DNA from: Nocardioides sp. HDW12B
GTDB taxonomy: Bacteria; Actinomycetota; Actinomycetes; Propionibacteriales; Nocardioidaceae
Length of the DNA: 64,000 bases
Reading direction: 5' to 3'
NCBI RefSeq assembly: GCF_011299595.1
Contig: NZ_CP049867.1
Coordinates: 1,860,001-1,924,000, forward strand
Shown: positions 8,747 to 17,531 of the stretch, piece after piece
Position numbering within the stretch: the stretch's first letter is position 1
Layout: each line of letters starts with the position of its first letter
Notes under the pieces: generated by a model
What the model was told of the DNA's origin: nothing
Databases searched by the model: none
The model's input: only the letters and a program-made list of their open reading frames with translations
Made by a program: the position numbers and the translations under genes

Positions 8747-9904
8747 GTGTCCGACAGCAGATCCGGGGGGCTGGGTTCCCCCGCCAGCCGCAACCAGCCG
8801 GGGACGCTGCGGATCGGCACCCTGGCGGGCGTCGACGTCTTCGTCCGCACCTCGTGGCTGCTCATCGCGGTCCTCATCGCCTACCTGATGGCTCCGGCCG
8901 TGGAGCGGGTCGAGCCGGGGCTCGGGGCACTGAAGTACGTCGCCGGGGTCGCCTTCGCGATCCTGCTGACGCTCTCGCTGCTGCTGCACGAGATCTCGCA
9001 CGCCCTGATGGCCCGCCGCTTCGGTATCCCCGCGCACTCGATCACGCTGCACTTCATCGGCGGCGTCACGGCGATCGAGGGCGAGCCGCAGACCCCGAAG
9101 CAGGAGGCCGCGATCTCCGGGATCGGACCGGTCACCTCGCTGGCCATCGGGCTGACCGCCCTGCTGGTGCTGGAGGTCACCCCCGACGGCCTGCTCTCGC
9201 TCGTCGTCGGAGGTCTGGCGTGGGCCAACATCGTCGTCGGGGTGCTGAACCTCGTGCCGGGGCTCCCGCTGGACGGCGGGCACGTGCTGCGCTCGGTGCT
9301 GTGGAAGGCCACCGGCAACCCGCACCGGGCCACCACGATCGCCGGCTGGGCCGGCCGCGGGGTCGCCGTCCTCGCGCTGGCCTCGCCCCTGCTGCTCGAC
9401 GCCTTCGGGCTCCGGGCCACCGTCGTCGACTTCCTCGTCGCCGCCGTGCTGGGCTGGTTCCTCTGGTCCTCGGCGAGCGCCGCCATCGTCTCCGGCAAGC
9501 TGCGCGCGCGGCTCCCCGCGCTGCGCGCCCGGACCCTCGCCCGGCGCGCCCTCAGCGTGCCGCCCGAGCTCCCGCTCGCGGAGGCGCTGCGCCGCGCCCA
9601 GCAGGAGCAGGCCGGGGCGCTGGTCACGGTCGACGGCGCCGGGCGCCCCGTCGGGCTCGTCAACGAGTCCGCCGTGGCCGCGACGCCCGCCGAGCGCCGC
9701 CCGTGGGTGCCCACCTCGGTCGTCGCCCGCAGCCTCACCACCGGGCCCGGTCTCGTGCTGGCCGCCGACCTCGAGGGCGAGTCGCTGCTGCGCCAGATGC
9801 GCTCGACCCCGTCGTCGGAGTACCTCCTGGTCGAGCCCGACGGCACGTTGTACGGCGTGCTGGTCACCTCCGACGTCGACGCCGCCTTCAGCCGCTCGGC
9901 CTGA
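8747..9904 (+). CDS. Site-2-protease-type intramembrane zinc metalloprotease (M50) with C-terminal CBS-like region
   Basis: A polytopic membrane protein of 385 residues. The zinc-binding motif HEISH is at about residue 81, in a transmembrane helix. The second site-2 protease signature, NLVPGLPLDGGHVLRS, is near residue 168 and supplies the Asp ligand. Several further hydrophobic segments surround these. The last 130 residues (PLAEALRRAQQEQAGALVTV ... EYLLVEPDGTLYGVLVTSD) form a CBS-domain-like pair, a known arrangement in this M50 subgroup. The substrate is unknown; family members cleave membrane anchors, including anti-sigma factors. The GTG start is set by the leaderless hexamer. It precedes trmI by 45 bases. 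Confidence 0.88.
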   Translation: MSDSRSGGLGSPASRNQPGTLRIGTLAGVDVFVRTSWLLIAVLIAYLMAPAVERVEPGLGALKYVAGVAFAILLTLSLLLHEISHALMARRFGIPAHSITLHFIGGVTAIEGEPQTPKQEAAISGIGPVTSLAIGLTALLVLEVTPDGLLSLVVGGLAWANIVVGVLNLVPGLPLDGGHVLRSVLWKATGNPHRATTIAGWAGRGVAVLALASPLLLDAFGLRATVVDFLVAAVLGWFLWSSASAAIVSGKLRARLPALRARTLARRALSVPPELPLAEALRRAQQEQAGALVTVDGAGRPVGLVNESAVAATPAERRPWVPTSVVARSLTTGPGLVLAADLEGESLLRQMRSTPSSEYLLVEPDGTLYGVLVTSDVDAAFSRSA

Positions 9905-9936
9905 CCCGCGGCGCCGGGGCCGGCTCACCACGCCCC

Positions 9937-9942
9937 TAGACT
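9937..9942 (+). promoter_or_regulatory. -10 hexamer for leaderless trmI
   Basis: TAGACT ends seven bases before the ATG at 9950; no ribosome-binding site is visible, consistent with a leaderless message. Confidence 0.55.
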
Positions 9943-9949
9943 GCGCCGC

Positions 9950-10930
9950 ATGCCGGACGCCCCCGAGATCCCCGACACCCCCGACGCGCCCGCCGCGCCC
10001 GAGCCCCCCGACACCACCAGCATCGAGACCCCCCGCACCTGGTCCGGGGTGTCGCGCGGCCCCCTGCAGGCCGGCGAGTGGGTCCGGCTGACCGACGCCA
10101 AGGGGCGCAAGCACAACATCGAGCTCACGCCGGCCAAGCGCTTCTTCGCCAACCGGGGCCACGTCGAGCACGACGAGCTGATCGGCCGCGAGGAGGGCTT
10201 CACCGTCACCTCCTCCGGCGGCGCGCAGTACCTCGTCTTCCGCCCGCTGCTCAACGAGTACGTCGTCTCCATGCCGCGGGGCGCGGCCGTGGTCTACCCC
10301 AAGGACGCGGCCCAGATCGTGGCCATGGCCGACATCTACCCCGGCGCCCACGTGGTCGAGGCCGGCGTCGGGTCCGGCGCCCTGACGTGCTCGCTGCTGC
10401 GGGCCGTCGGACCGACCGGACGCGTGTCGTCGTACGAACGGCGCGAGGACTTCGCCGACGTGGCCCGGCGCAACGTCGAGCAGTTCTTCGCCGGGCCCCA
10501 CCCGGCGTGGCGCCTGGAGGTGGGCGACCTCGCCGAGGCGCTGCCCGCCTCGACCACGGACACCCGCGTCGACCGCGTCGTGCTCGACATGCTGGCGCCC
10601 TGGGACTGCATCGACGCCGTCGCCGACGCCCTGGCCCCGGGCGGGCTGGTGTGCGCCTACGTCGCCACCACGACCCAGCTCAGCAAGACCGTCGAGACGA
10701 TCCGCGTGCACGGCGGGTTCACCGACCCGCACCCGTGGGAGACGCTGGTGCGCGACTGGCACGTCGAGGGGCTCGCCGTCCGACCGGGCCACTCGATGAA
10801 CGGTCACACCGGGTTCCTGGTGACCGCACGTCGCATGGCCCCGGGCGAGACGCCGCCGCTGAAGCGACGTCGTCCCGCCCCCGGCGCCTACGGCGACGAC
10901 TACGAGGGCCCACGACGACACGCGGGCTGA
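9950..10930 (+). CDS. trmI: tRNA (adenine-58-N1)-methyltransferase
   Basis: Class I SAM-dependent methyltransferase of 326 residues that methylates N1 of A58 in the tRNA T-loop, as a tetramer in relatives. An acidic, Pro-rich N-terminal tail of about 30 residues is followed by the TrmI N-domain (GPLQAGEWVRLTDAKGRKHN, PRGAAVVYPKDAAQI). SAM-binding motif I is VVEAGVGSGALT (near residue 137), and the catalytic-site motif is VVLDMLAPWDCID. The C-terminal tail is basic. The position between the RecB-like gene and the proteasome ATPase is the same as for Rv2118c in Mycobacterium tuberculosis. Confidence 0.93.
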   Translation: MPDAPEIPDTPDAPAAPEPPDTTSIETPRTWSGVSRGPLQAGEWVRLTDAKGRKHNIELTPAKRFFANRGHVEHDELIGREEGFTVTSSGGAQYLVFRPLLNEYVVSMPRGAAVVYPKDAAQIVAMADIYPGAHVVEAGVGSGALTCSLLRAVGPTGRVSSYERREDFADVARRNVEQFFAGPHPAWRLEVGDLAEALPASTTDTRVDRVVLDMLAPWDCIDAVADALAPGGLVCAYVATTTQLSKTVETIRVHGGFTDPHPWETLVRDWHVEGLAVRPGHSMNGHTGFLVTARRMAPGETPPLKRRRPAPGAYGDDYEGPRRHAG

Positions 10931-11020
10931 ACGACGCCGAAAGCGTCGACCTGGCTTTCTCCGCGCGAGTAGGTTGAAGGACACAGTGCGCCCCACGGCG
11001 CACCCCAGGAGGTGAGCGAC

Positions 11021-12769
11021 ATGTCGCAGGCTGACAACGAGGAATCGGGCCGGACCCCTGCCGACTGGCGAGCCCAGGTCTCCTACCTCGAGAACGAGGT
11101 CGACGACCTGCGCCGGCGGCTCGTGGAGTCGCCCGGGTCGTCCCGGGTCGTGGAGCAGCGGCTCGACGACACCCAGCGCTCGCTGGCCGCGGTGACCGCG
11201 CAGAACGAGCGGCTGGCCCAGACGCTGCGCGAGGCGCGCGACCAGATCATCTCGCTCAAGGAGGAGGTCGACCGCCTGGCGCAGCCGCCGGCCGGCTTCG
11301 GCGTGTTCCTGCAGCGCAACGAGGACGACTCCGTCGACGTGTTCACCGGCGGGCGCAAGCTGCGGGTCAACGTCAGCCCGTCGGTCGACCTCGACACGGT
11401 CCGCAAGGGCCAGGAGGTCATGCTCAACGAGGCCCTCAACGTCGTCGCGGCGCTGGAGTTCGAAGAGGTCGGCGAGGTGGTGACCCTCAAGGAGGTGCTC
11501 GCCGACGGCGACCGCGCCCTGTGCATCGCCAACGCCGACGAGGAGCGCGTCGTGCGCCTGGCCTCGCCGCTCAAGGACGAGCCGCTGCGCGCCGGCGACG
11601 GCCTGCTGTACGACGGCCGCTCGGGCTACGTCTACGAGCGCATCCCGAAGTCGGAGGTCGAGGAGCTGGTCCTCGAGGAGGTCCCCGACATCGACTACAA
11701 CGACATCGGCGGGCTGTTCACCCAGATCGAGACCATCCGCGACGCCGTCGAGCTGCCCTACCTGCACCCCGACCTGTTCGTGGAGCACGAGCTCAAGCCC
11801 CCGAAGGGCGTGCTGCTCTACGGCCCGCCCGGCTGCGGCAAGACGCTGATCGCCAAGGCGGTCGCGAACTCGCTGGCCAAGAAGGTGGCGGCGAAGACGG
11901 GCCAAGAGGGCAAGAGCTACTTCCTCAACATCAAGGGCCCCGAGCTGCTCAACAAGTACGTCGGCGAGACCGAGCGCCACATCCGGCTGGTGTTCCAGCG
12001 CGCCCGGGAGAAGGCCAGCGAGGGCACGCCCGTCATCGTGTTCTTCGACGAGATGGACTCGCTGTTCCGCACCCGCGGCTCCGGCGTCTCCTCCGACGTG
12101 GAGAACACGATCGTCCCGCAGCTGCTCAGCGAGATCGACGGCGTCGAGACCCTGGAGAACGTGCTGGTGATCGGCGCCTCGAACCGCGAGGACATGATCG
12201 ACCCGGCGATCCTGCGCCCCGGCCGCCTCGACGTGAAGATCAAGATCGAGCGCCCCGACGCGGAGAGCGCGCGCGACATCTTCAGCAAGTACCTCACCGC
12301 CCACCTGCCGCTGCACGCCGACGACCTGCGCGAGTTCAGCGACGACCGGGCGGCGTGCGTCGCCGGCATGATCCAGGCCACCGTCGAGCGGATGTACACC
12401 GAGACCGAGGAGAACCGCTTCCTCGAGGTGACCTACGCCAACGGCGACAAGGAGGTCCTGTACTTCAAGGACTTCAACTCCGGCGCCATGATCCAGAACA
12501 TCGTCGACCGCGCGAAGAAGATGGCCATCAAGGACTTCCTCGACGAGAACCAGAAGGGCATCCGGGTGCAGCACCTGCTCCAGGCGTGCGTGGACGAGTT
12601 CAAGGAGAACGAGGACCTGCCCAACACGACGAACCCCGACGACTGGGCCCGGATCTCCGGCAAGAAGGGGGAGCGGATCGTCTTCATCCGCACCCTCATC
12701 ACCGGCAAGCAGGGCACCGAGCCGGGACGGTCCATCGACACGGTCGCCAACACCGGTCAGTACCTCTGA
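11021..12769 (+). CDS. arc: Proteasome-associated AAA ATPase (ARC/Mpa)
   Basis: A hexameric unfoldase of 582 residues that recognises pupylated proteins and feeds them into the 20S proteasome. The N-terminal coiled coil (about residues 18-88, [12 protein letters not shown] onward) binds Pup. Tandem OB domains follow, then the AAA domain with Walker A GPPGCGKT (near 267), Walker [13 protein letters not shown] (near 338) and sensor [20 protein letters not shown]. The C-terminus ends GQYL, the motif that docks into proteasome alpha-ring pockets. An in-frame GTG at 11012 lies within the Shine-Dalgarno AGGAGG (11007-11012), so the ATG at 11021, eight bases downstream, is the better start. It is the first gene of the Pup-proteasome block. 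Confidence 0.95.
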   Translation: MSQADNEESGRTPADWRAQVSYLENEVDDLRRRLVESPGSSRVVEQRLDDTQRSLAAVTAQNERLAQTLREARDQIISLKEEVDRLAQPPAGFGVFLQRNEDDSVDVFTGGRKLRVNVSPSVDLDTVRKGQEVMLNEALNVVAALEFEEVGEVVTLKEVLADGDRALCIANADEERVVRLASPLKDEPLRAGDGLLYDGRSGYVYERIPKSEVEELVLEEVPDIDYNDIGGLFTQIETIRDAVELPYLHPDLFVEHELKPPKGVLLYGPPGCGKTLIAKAVANSLAKKVAAKTGQEGKSYFLNIKGPELLNKYVGETERHIRLVFQRAREKASEGTPVIVFFDEMDSLFRTRGSGVSSDVENTIVPQLLSEIDGVETLENVLVIGASNREDMIDPAILRPGRLDVKIKIERPDAESARDIFSKYLTAHLPLHADDLREFSDDRAACVAGMIQATVERMYTETEENRFLEVTYANGDKEVLYFKDFNSGAMIQNIVDRAKKMAIKDFLDENQKGIRVQHLLQACVDEFKENEDLPNTTNPDDWARISGKKGERIVFIRTLITGKQGTEPGRSIDTVANTGQYL

Positions 12770-12820
12770 CGGACCGGGACTCTGCGAGACGGATGGGGTT
12801 GGAGTGACCCCGCTCCGGGT

Positions 12821-12840
12821 AGGTGTGGGGCAACACACCT
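12821..12840 (+). promoter_or_regulatory. Hairpin in the leader of the 27-residue membrane protein gene
   Basis: AGGTGTG (12821-12827) and CACACCT (12834-12840) form a 7-bp stem with loop GGGCAA, ending four bases before a GGGAGGA ribosome-binding site. It could modulate translation of the mini-gene. A TAGGTG sequence at 12820-12825 might be a promoter element, but it lacks the final T. Confidence 0.4.
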
Positions 12841-12858
12841 TCTGGGAGGAAACCCGCT

Positions 12859-12942
12859 ATGAAGTGGTTGCTCATCATCGTCGTGCTCGTCGTGCTGTTC
12901 TTCGTGTTCCAGAAGGTGATGGCCGGCCGCCGCCGGCACTGA
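12859..12942 (+). CDS. 27-residue single-pass membrane mini-protein between arc and dop
   Basis: An ATG with a strong GGGAGGA ribosome-binding site at proper spacing opens a 28-codon frame. It reads MKW, then a continuous hydrophobic stretch of about 15 residues (LLIIVVLVVLFFVFQ), then KVMAG and a basic RRRH end. The composition is that of a small membrane protein with a positively charged cytoplasmic C-terminus. The codons use GTC/CTC/ATC in the local style. A tight 8-bp hairpin follows five bases after the stop, as expected for a real transcription unit. I do not recognise a family. The conserved neighbourhood suggests, but does not show, a link to membrane association of the proteasome ATPase or Dop. 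Confidence 0.6.
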   Translation: MKWLLIIVVLVVLFFVFQKVMAGRRRH

Positions 12943-12946
12943 TCCT

Positions 12947-12965
12947 GCGCCGTCCGCGACGGCGC
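12947..12965 (+). terminator. Short GC-rich hairpin after the mini-gene
   Basis: GCGCCGTC and GACGGCGC form an 8-bp stem with the loop CGC, starting five bases after the mini-gene stop. C-rich sequence follows with no T-run, so it is at best an intrinsic-like actinobacterial terminator. Confidence 0.5.
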
Positions 12966-12978
12966 CCCCCGGACACGC

Positions 12979-13034
12979 CACGTGCCGATGACCGGCTCCA
13001 CCCCCAGGTGACACGAGTCGGTCATCGGCACGTG
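12979..13034. repeat. 16-bp perfect inverted repeat with 24-base spacer upstream of dop
   Basis: CACGTGCCGATGACCG (12979-12994) recurs as its exact reverse complement at 13019-13034. It lies between the mini-gene and the dop promoter. It may be a second, larger terminator stem or a paired operator; each arm carries a CACGTG palindrome at its outer end. Confidence 0.7.
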
Positions 13035-13105
13035 TGCTTGTGGAACGACGCGGGAGCCGAAACGTGACGCGGTCCGGTGCGACGATTTCTGCCCGGGTCG
13101 CCACG

Positions 13106-13111
13106 TAGGCT
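13106..13111 (+). promoter_or_regulatory. -10 hexamer for leaderless dop
   Basis: TAGGCT ends six bases before the ATG of dop at 13118. Confidence 0.55.
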
Positions 13112-13117
13112 CGGGGC

Positions 13118-14626
13118 ATGAGCGTGCGCCGGGTCATGGGGACCGAGACCGAGTTCGGCATCTCCGTCCAGGGGCAGCCCGGCGCGAACCCGATGGTGGC
13201 CTCGTCGCAGGTCGTCAACGCCTACGCCGGGTCCACCCTGCGGGCCCGACGCGCCCGGTGGGACTTCGAGGAGGAGTCGCCGCTGCGTGACGCCCGCGGC
13301 TTCGACATGGCGCGCGAGGTCGCCGACGCCTCGCAGCTGACCGACGAGGACCTCGGCCTGGCCAACGTCATCCTCACCAACGGCGCGCGCTGGTACGTCG
13401 ACCACGCCCACCCGGAGTACAGCACCCCCGAGTGCACGAACCCGCGCGACGTCGTGCTGTGGGACAAGGCCGGCGAGGTCGTCGCCCAGGACGCCTGCCG
13501 ATTCGCCGCGGCCGCGCCGGGGGCGGTGCCGATCGTGCTCTACAAGAACAACACCGACAACAAGGGGGCCTCCTACGGCGCCCACGAGAACTACCTGATG
13601 CGCCGCTCGACCCCGTTCGCGGCCATCGTCCGGCACCTGACGCCGTTCTTCGTCAGCCGCCAGGTCGTCACCGGCGCCGGTCGCGTGGGGCTCGGCCAGG
13701 ACGGCCGCGACGCCGACTTCCAGGTCTCCCAGCGCGCCGACTTCTTCGAGGTCGAGGTCGGGCTCGAGACGACGCTCAAGCGCCCGATCATCAACACCCG
13801 CGACGAGCCGCACGCGGACCCGGAGAAGTACCGCCGGCTCCACGTGATCATCGGCGACGCCAACCTCGCCGAGGTGTCGACGTACCTCAAGGTCGGCACG
13901 ACCTCCCTGGTGCTCGCCATGATCGAGGACGGCTTCGTCGACCGCGACCTGAGCGTCGAGCAGCCGGTGCGGGCGCTGCGGGCGGTCTCCCACGACCCGA
14001 CGCTGAAGCACCTGGTGACCCTGGCCGACGGGCGCACCCTGACGGCCGTGCAGCTGCAGATGGAGTACCTCGACCTGGCCCGCAAGTACGTCGAGGACCG
14101 CTACGGCTCCGACGCCGACACGCAGACCGTCGACGTGCTGGCCCGCTGGGAGTCGGTGCTCACCCGGCTGGAGACCGACCCGATGCTCTGCGCCCGCGAG
14201 CTCGACTGGGTCGCCAAGCTGAAGCTGCTGGAGCGCTACCGGGCCCGGGACGGCCTCGACTGGTCGGACGCCAAGCTGCAGCTCGTCGACCTGCAGTACT
14301 CCGACATCCGCCCCGGCAAGGGCCTCTACAACAAGCTCGTCGCCCTCGGCGAGGTCGACCGCCTGGTCACCGACGACGAGGTCGCCGAGGCCGTCCACAC
14401 CCCGCCGCACGACACCCGCGCCTACTTCCGCGGCCGCTGCCTCGAGAAGTACGCCGAGCGCATCGCGGCGGCGTCGTGGGACTCCGTCATCTTCGACCTG
14501 CCCGGCCGGGAGTCGCTCCAGCGCGTGCCGACCATCGACCCGTTGCGCGGCAGCCGCGCCCACGTCGGTGACCTGCTCGACCGCTGCGACACCGCCGAGG
14601 AGCTCTTCGCCGCCCTGACCCGCTGA
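13118..14626 (+). CDS. dop: Pup deamidase/depupylase
   Basis: A 502-residue enzyme of the carboxylate-amine ligase (glutamine-synthetase-like) fold. It deamidates the C-terminal Gln of Pup to Glu and later removes Pup from substrates. The N-terminus [13 protein letters not shown] carries ATP/Mg ligands. The catalytic Asp lies in [15 protein letters not shown] (residue 95). The Arg/Glu-rich segment after it was a Dop-loop candidate but actually precedes it ([18 protein letters not shown], near residues 45-62), which distinguishes Dop from Paf[20 protein letters not shown] and [13 protein letters not shown] are shared with PafA. Dop is needed here because the encoded Pup ends in Gln. It is transcribed from its own leaderless promoter. 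The gene order arc-dop-pup-prcBA is that of other actinobacteria, apart from the inserted methyltransferase. Confidence 0.95.
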   Translation: MSVRRVMGTETEFGISVQGQPGANPMVASSQVVNAYAGSTLRARRARWDFEEESPLRDARGFDMAREVADASQLTDEDLGLANVILTNGARWYVDHAHPEYSTPECTNPRDVVLWDKAGEVVAQDACRFAAAAPGAVPIVLYKNNTDNKGASYGAHENYLMRRSTPFAAIVRHLTPFFVSRQVVTGAGRVGLGQDGRDADFQVSQRADFFEVEVGLETTLKRPIINTRDEPHADPEKYRRLHVIIGDANLAEVSTYLKVGTTSLVLAMIEDGFVDRDLSVEQPVRALRAVSHDPTLKHLVTLADGRTLTAVQLQMEYLDLARKYVEDRYGSDADTQTVDVLARWESVLTRLETDPMLCARELDWVAKLKLLERYRARDGLDWSDAKLQLVDLQYSDIRPGKGLYNKLVALGEVDRLVTDDEVAEAVHTPPHDTRAYFRGRCLEKYAERIAAASWDSVIFDLPGRESLQRVPTIDPLRGSRAHVGDLLDRCDTAEELFAALTR

Positions 14627-14692
14627 CCCGGTGGTCGAGCAGCCAGGCGACCCGGTGGTCGAGCAGCGAGCGCAGCGAGCGTCGTCGAGACC
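14625..14692. repeat. Repetitive element of the GTCTCGAC/GGTGGTCGAGC family at the dop-methyltransferase junction
   Basis: The 18-mer GACCCGGTGGTCGAGCAG occurs at 14625-14642 and again at 14649-14666. The second copy continues into CGAGCGCAGCGAGCG and GTCGTCGAGACC (to 14692). Read on the other strand this is GGTCTCGAC...GCTCGACCACCGGGTC. The same core words occur inside kdd (31242-31352) and at the start of kamE (35062-35110), indicating a dispersed repeat. It overlaps the dop stop codon and supplies the first codons of the next reading frame. Confidence 0.7.
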
Positions 14693-15539
14693 CGGCGACG
14701 TGCCCACCGACGTGCCCACCGACGTGCCCACCGTGGTCGCCGCCCTGCGTGCCGCCGGCGTGGTCTTCGCCGAGGACGAGGCGGCCCTCCTGCTCGAGGC
14801 GGCGACGAGCCCGGCCGACCTTGCGGCCCGGGTGGCCCGACGGTGCGCCGGCGAGCCGCTCGAGGTCGTCGTCGGCTGGGCGGAGTTCGACGGCCGGCGG
14901 GTCCCGGTCGTCCCGGGAGTCTTCGTGCCGCGCCGGCGCAGCGAGGCCCTGGTGGAGGCCGCCGACCGGCTCGTCGCGACCCGGGCGGCGGACGGGGTGC
15001 GGGCAGGGGAGCCGGTCGTCGTCCTCGACGTCTGCTGCGGCACCGGCGCCCTGGGGGTGTCGCTCGTCGCGCGGCTGCGCGCCCGCGGCGTCGCGACCGA
15101 CCTGGTGCTCAGCGACCTGGACCCGGCGGCCACCCGCGCGGCGCGGGCCACGGTGCACGCGCTCGGCGTCACCGGCCGGGTCGTCACCGGCGACCTGTTC
15201 GACGCCGTTCCCGGCGAGCTGCGCGGTCGCGTCGACGTGCTGCTGGCGAACGTGCCCTACGTGCCCAGCGACGCGGTGGCGCTGCTGCCCCGCGAGGCAC
15301 GCGAGCACGAGCCGCGGGCGAGCCTCGACGGCGGGGGCGACGGGCTGGACGTGCTGCGACGGGTCGCGACCTCGGCCGTCGACTGGCTGGCACCGGGGGG
15401 CCACCTGCTCACCGAGGCCACCGAGGACCAGGCCCCGGTGGCGGCTGCGGTGCTCGCGCACGTGGGCACGGCGGTCTCGGTGCACCACGACGACGACCAC
15501 GCCGTGTCGGTGGTGGTGGCGGCCGTGCGCGACACCTGA
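14631..15539 (+). CDS. Class I SAM methyltransferase, HemK/PrmC-like (putative protein-glutamine N5 methyltransferase)
   Basis: Up to 302 residues. Motif I is VVLDVCCGTGALGVSL and the catalytic loop reads LLANVPYVPSDAV, a variant of the NPPY motif of PrmC/HemK enzymes that methylate Gln (or Asn) side chains; the central Pro is replaced by Val. VFVPRRRSEALVEAA matches the PRxxTE segment of PrmC. The target is unknown. The start is uncertain. The GTG at 14631 lies in a dispersed repeat, and a 12-base unit GACGTGCCCACC is repeated three times at 14697-14732, offering GTGs at 14700, 14712 and 14724. Homology begins only at VVAALRAAGVVFAEDEA, so a start at 14700-14733 is more likely in vivo. Confidence 0.8.
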   Translation: MVEQPGDPVVEQRAQRASSRPGDVPTDVPTDVPTVVAALRAAGVVFAEDEAALLLEAATSPADLAARVARRCAGEPLEVVVGWAEFDGRRVPVVPGVFVPRRRSEALVEAADRLVATRAADGVRAGEPVVVLDVCCGTGALGVSLVARLRARGVATDLVLSDLDPAATRAARATVHALGVTGRVVTGDLFDAVPGELRGRVDVLLANVPYVPSDAVALLPREAREHEPRASLDGGGDGLDVLRRVATSAVDWLAPGGHLLTEATEDQAPVAAAVLAHVGTAVSVHHDDDHAVSVVVAAVRDT

Positions 15540-15544
15540 GGCGC

Positions 15545-15550
15545 TAGGTT
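15545..15550 (+). promoter_or_regulatory. Candidate -10 hexamer for pup-prcBA
   Basis: TAGGTT lies 46 bases before the pup ATG, giving a leader of about 40 bases with a GGAGGA ribosome-binding site. Confidence 0.5.
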
Positions 15551-15596
15551 GGCAGCACGGTCCAGCAGACCAGCGGGACGAGCAGCGGAGGACGAG

Positions 15597-15794
15597 ATGG
15601 CTCAGGAGCAGAAGCAGCCCAAGAAGGGCACCGAGCAGGACGCCGAGGTCACCGAGGCGACCGAGAGCGACGTCGCCGAGCGCAAGGAACAGCTCGACGA
15701 GGACATCGACGCGATCCTCGACGAGATCGACGAGGTGCTGGAGTCCAACGCCGAGGACTTCGTCAAGTCCTTCATCCAGAAGGGCGGCCAGTGA
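15597..15794 (+). CDS. pup: Prokaryotic ubiquitin-like protein Pup
   Basis: A 65-residue, acidic, largely disordered tag protein. The N-terminus is [10 protein letters not shown]. The helix-forming C-terminal half contains [20 protein letters not shown], which binds the ARC/Mpa coiled coil. The protein ends FIQKGGQ, so it is made in the Gln form and needs Dop to convert Gln to Glu before PafA can ligate it to lysines. The ATG at 15597 follows GGAGGACGAG. In-frame codons upstream to 15549 lack conservation and are not part of Pup. Its stop overlaps the prcB start (GTGA), so tag and protease are translationally coupled. Confidence 0.97.
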   Translation: MAQEQKQPKKGTEQDAEVTEATESDVAERKEQLDEDIDAILDEIDEVLESNAEDFVKSFIQKGGQ

Positions 15795-16645
15795 GCGAGT
15801 CCCCCAGCAGCGGCCAGCACACCCGCCTGCCGGCGGCGTACCTCACCCCCGGCTCGTCGTCCTTCACCGACTTCCTCGCCGTCCAGGCGCCCGACCTGCT
15901 GCCGTCGCGCCGTCCCGCGCCGGCCACGCCCGCGGCCCACGACCTGGCCCCGCACGGCACCACGATCGTCGCCGCCACCTTCACCGGCGGGGTGGTGATG
16001 GCCGGTGACCGTCGCGCCACGATGGGCAACGTCATCGCCCAGCGCGACATCGAGAAGGTCTTCCCCGCCGACGAGTACAGCTGCGTCGGCATCGCCGGCA
16101 CCGCCGGTCTCGCGGTCGAGATGGTGCGGCTGTTCCAGACCGAGCTCGAGCACTACGAGAAGATCGAGGGCAGCCCGCTGTCCATGGACGGCAAGGCCAA
16201 CCGGCTCGCGACCCTGATCCGATCCAACCTCGGCATGGCCATGCAGGGCCTCGCCGTGGTGCCGCTGTTCGCCGGCTTCGACCTCGCCCGCGAGCACGGG
16301 CGGATCTTCTCCTACGACGTCACCGGCGGCCGCTACGAGGAGACCGCGTTCCACTCGGTCGGCTCCGGCTCCATGTTCGCCCGCGGCGCGCTCAAGAAGC
16401 TCTACCGCGACGACCTCGACGAGGACGGCTGCGTGACCGCGCTGGTCCAGGCGCTGTACGACGCCGCCGACGACGACTCGGCCACCGGCGGGCCCGACAT
16501 GACGCGGCGCATCTTCCCGGTCGTGGGGGTCATCACGGCCTCCGGCTACCGACGGCTGCCCGACGACGACGTCGCCGCGATCGCCGACCGCGTGATCGGG
16601 GCCCGCATGCAGCGCCCCGACGGCCCCGCCGCCCCGCTGACGTGA
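15791..16645 (+). CDS. prcB: 20S proteasome beta subunit
   Basis: A Ntn-hydrolase of 284 residues forming the two inner catalytic rings. It is made with a 56-residue propeptide ending APHG. Autocleavage between Gly56 and Thr57 exposes the catalytic N-terminal threonine (TTIVAATF). Conserved [14 protein letters not shown], with the Asp17- and Lys33-equivalent region AQRDIEKVF, follows. The C-terminal region includes [18 protein letters not shown]. It begins at a GTG overlapping the pup stop. Confidence 0.97.
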   Translation: MSESPSSGQHTRLPAAYLTPGSSSFTDFLAVQAPDLLPSRRPAPATPAAHDLAPHGTTIVAATFTGGVVMAGDRRATMGNVIAQRDIEKVFPADEYSCVGIAGTAGLAVEMVRLFQTELEHYEKIEGSPLSMDGKANRLATLIRSNLGMAMQGLAVVPLFAGFDLAREHGRIFSYDVTGGRYEETAFHSVGSGSMFARGALKKLYRDDLDEDGCVTALVQALYDAADDDSATGGPDMTRRIFPVVGVITASGYRRLPDDDVAAIADRVIGARMQRPDGPAAPLT

Positions 16646-16673
16646 CCCGACCGACCTCCCAGGAGCCGCCCGC

Positions 16674-17462
16674 ATGAGCATGCCGTTCTACGTCTCGCCC
16701 GAGCAGCTGATGAAGGACCGGGCCGACTTCGCGCGCAAGGGCATCGCCCGCGGCCGCAGCGTCGTCGTGCTGCAGTACGCCGACGGCATCCTCTTCGTCT
16801 CCGAGAACCCCTCGGCGGCGCTGCACAAGATCAGCGAGATCTACGACCGGATCGCGTTCGCCGCGGTGGGTCGCTACAACGAGTTCGAGAACCTGCGCAT
16901 CGCCGGCGTGCGGCTGGCCGACATGCGCGGCTACTCCTACGACCGCCAGGACGTGACCGGCCGCGCGCTGGCCAACGCCTACGCCCAGACGCTCGGGGCG
17001 ATCTTCTCCCACGGCAGCGAGAAGCCCTACGAGGTGGAGATCTTCGTCGGCGAGGTGGGCGACGCGGTCGCCGACGACCAGATCTACCGGCTGACCTACG
17101 ACGGCCAGGTGGCCGACGAGCAGGGGTTCGCCGCCATGGGTGGCTCCGCGGAGGCGGTGACCACGCACCTGCGGGAGGCCTACCGGCCCGGGCTGACCCT
17201 GGCCGAGGCCCTCGAGCTGACCGTGACGGCCCTCGGCAGCAGCGACTCCGGCACGTCGCGCGACCTCGCCGTCGAGTCGCTCGAGGCGGCCGTGCTGGAC
17301 CGCTCCCGCGCGCAGCAGCGGAAGTTCAAGCGTCTCAGCGAGGACGACCTGCGGCGGCTGCTCCCCGCAGCCGGGGCACCCGGGACGGCCGGGACGGACG
17401 CGCAGCCCGCGGCGCCGGCGGCTCCCGCCGACGACGCCCCGCTGGCCCCGCCCGAGAGCTGA
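16674..17462 (+). CDS. prcA: 20S proteasome alpha subunit
   Basis: A 262-residue, non-catalytic outer-ring subunit. The start [20 protein letters not shown] contains the N-terminal gating segment of actinobacterial alpha subunits. [14 protein letters not shown] and the following core are typical. The last 45 residues are Ala/Pro-rich and disordered. AGGAG precedes the ATG at 16674; a second ATG at 16680 is possible. The ring pockets accept the GQYL tail of the ATPase. It lies 28 bases after prcB in the same unit. Confidence 0.96.
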   Translation: MSMPFYVSPEQLMKDRADFARKGIARGRSVVVLQYADGILFVSENPSAALHKISEIYDRIAFAAVGRYNEFENLRIAGVRLADMRGYSYDRQDVTGRALANAYAQTLGAIFSHGSEKPYEVEIFVGEVGDAVADDQIYRLTYDGQVADEQGFAAMGGSAEAVTTHLREAYRPGLTLAEALELTVTALGSSDSGTSRDLAVESLEAAVLDRSRAQQRKFKRLSEDDLRRLLPAAGAPGTAGTDAQPAAPAAPADDAPLAPPES

Positions 17463-17519
17463 CGGCCGCACCTGCGGCGCCGCGCCGTCGACCTGCCTCC
17501 CGCACGCGGACCCTGCGCA

Positions 17520-17525
17520 TAGGGT
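17520..17525 (+). promoter_or_regulatory. -10 hexamer for leaderless pafA
   Basis: TAGGGT ends six bases before the GTG start of pafA at 17532. Confidence 0.6.
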
Positions 17526-17531
17526 GGGGTC

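Noticed and set aside
7712-12838. A 1708-codon open frame on the minus strand covering the M50, trmI and arc genes
   Set aside because: Only its last 326 codons (the RecB-like nuclease) show protein-like conservation. The rest is the antisense of well-supported plus-strand genes; long antisense frames are expected at this GC content.
14697-14732. CRISPR-like or satellite array
   Set aside because: Three direct 12-base copies without spacers; simply a short tandem repeat in the methyltransferase start region.
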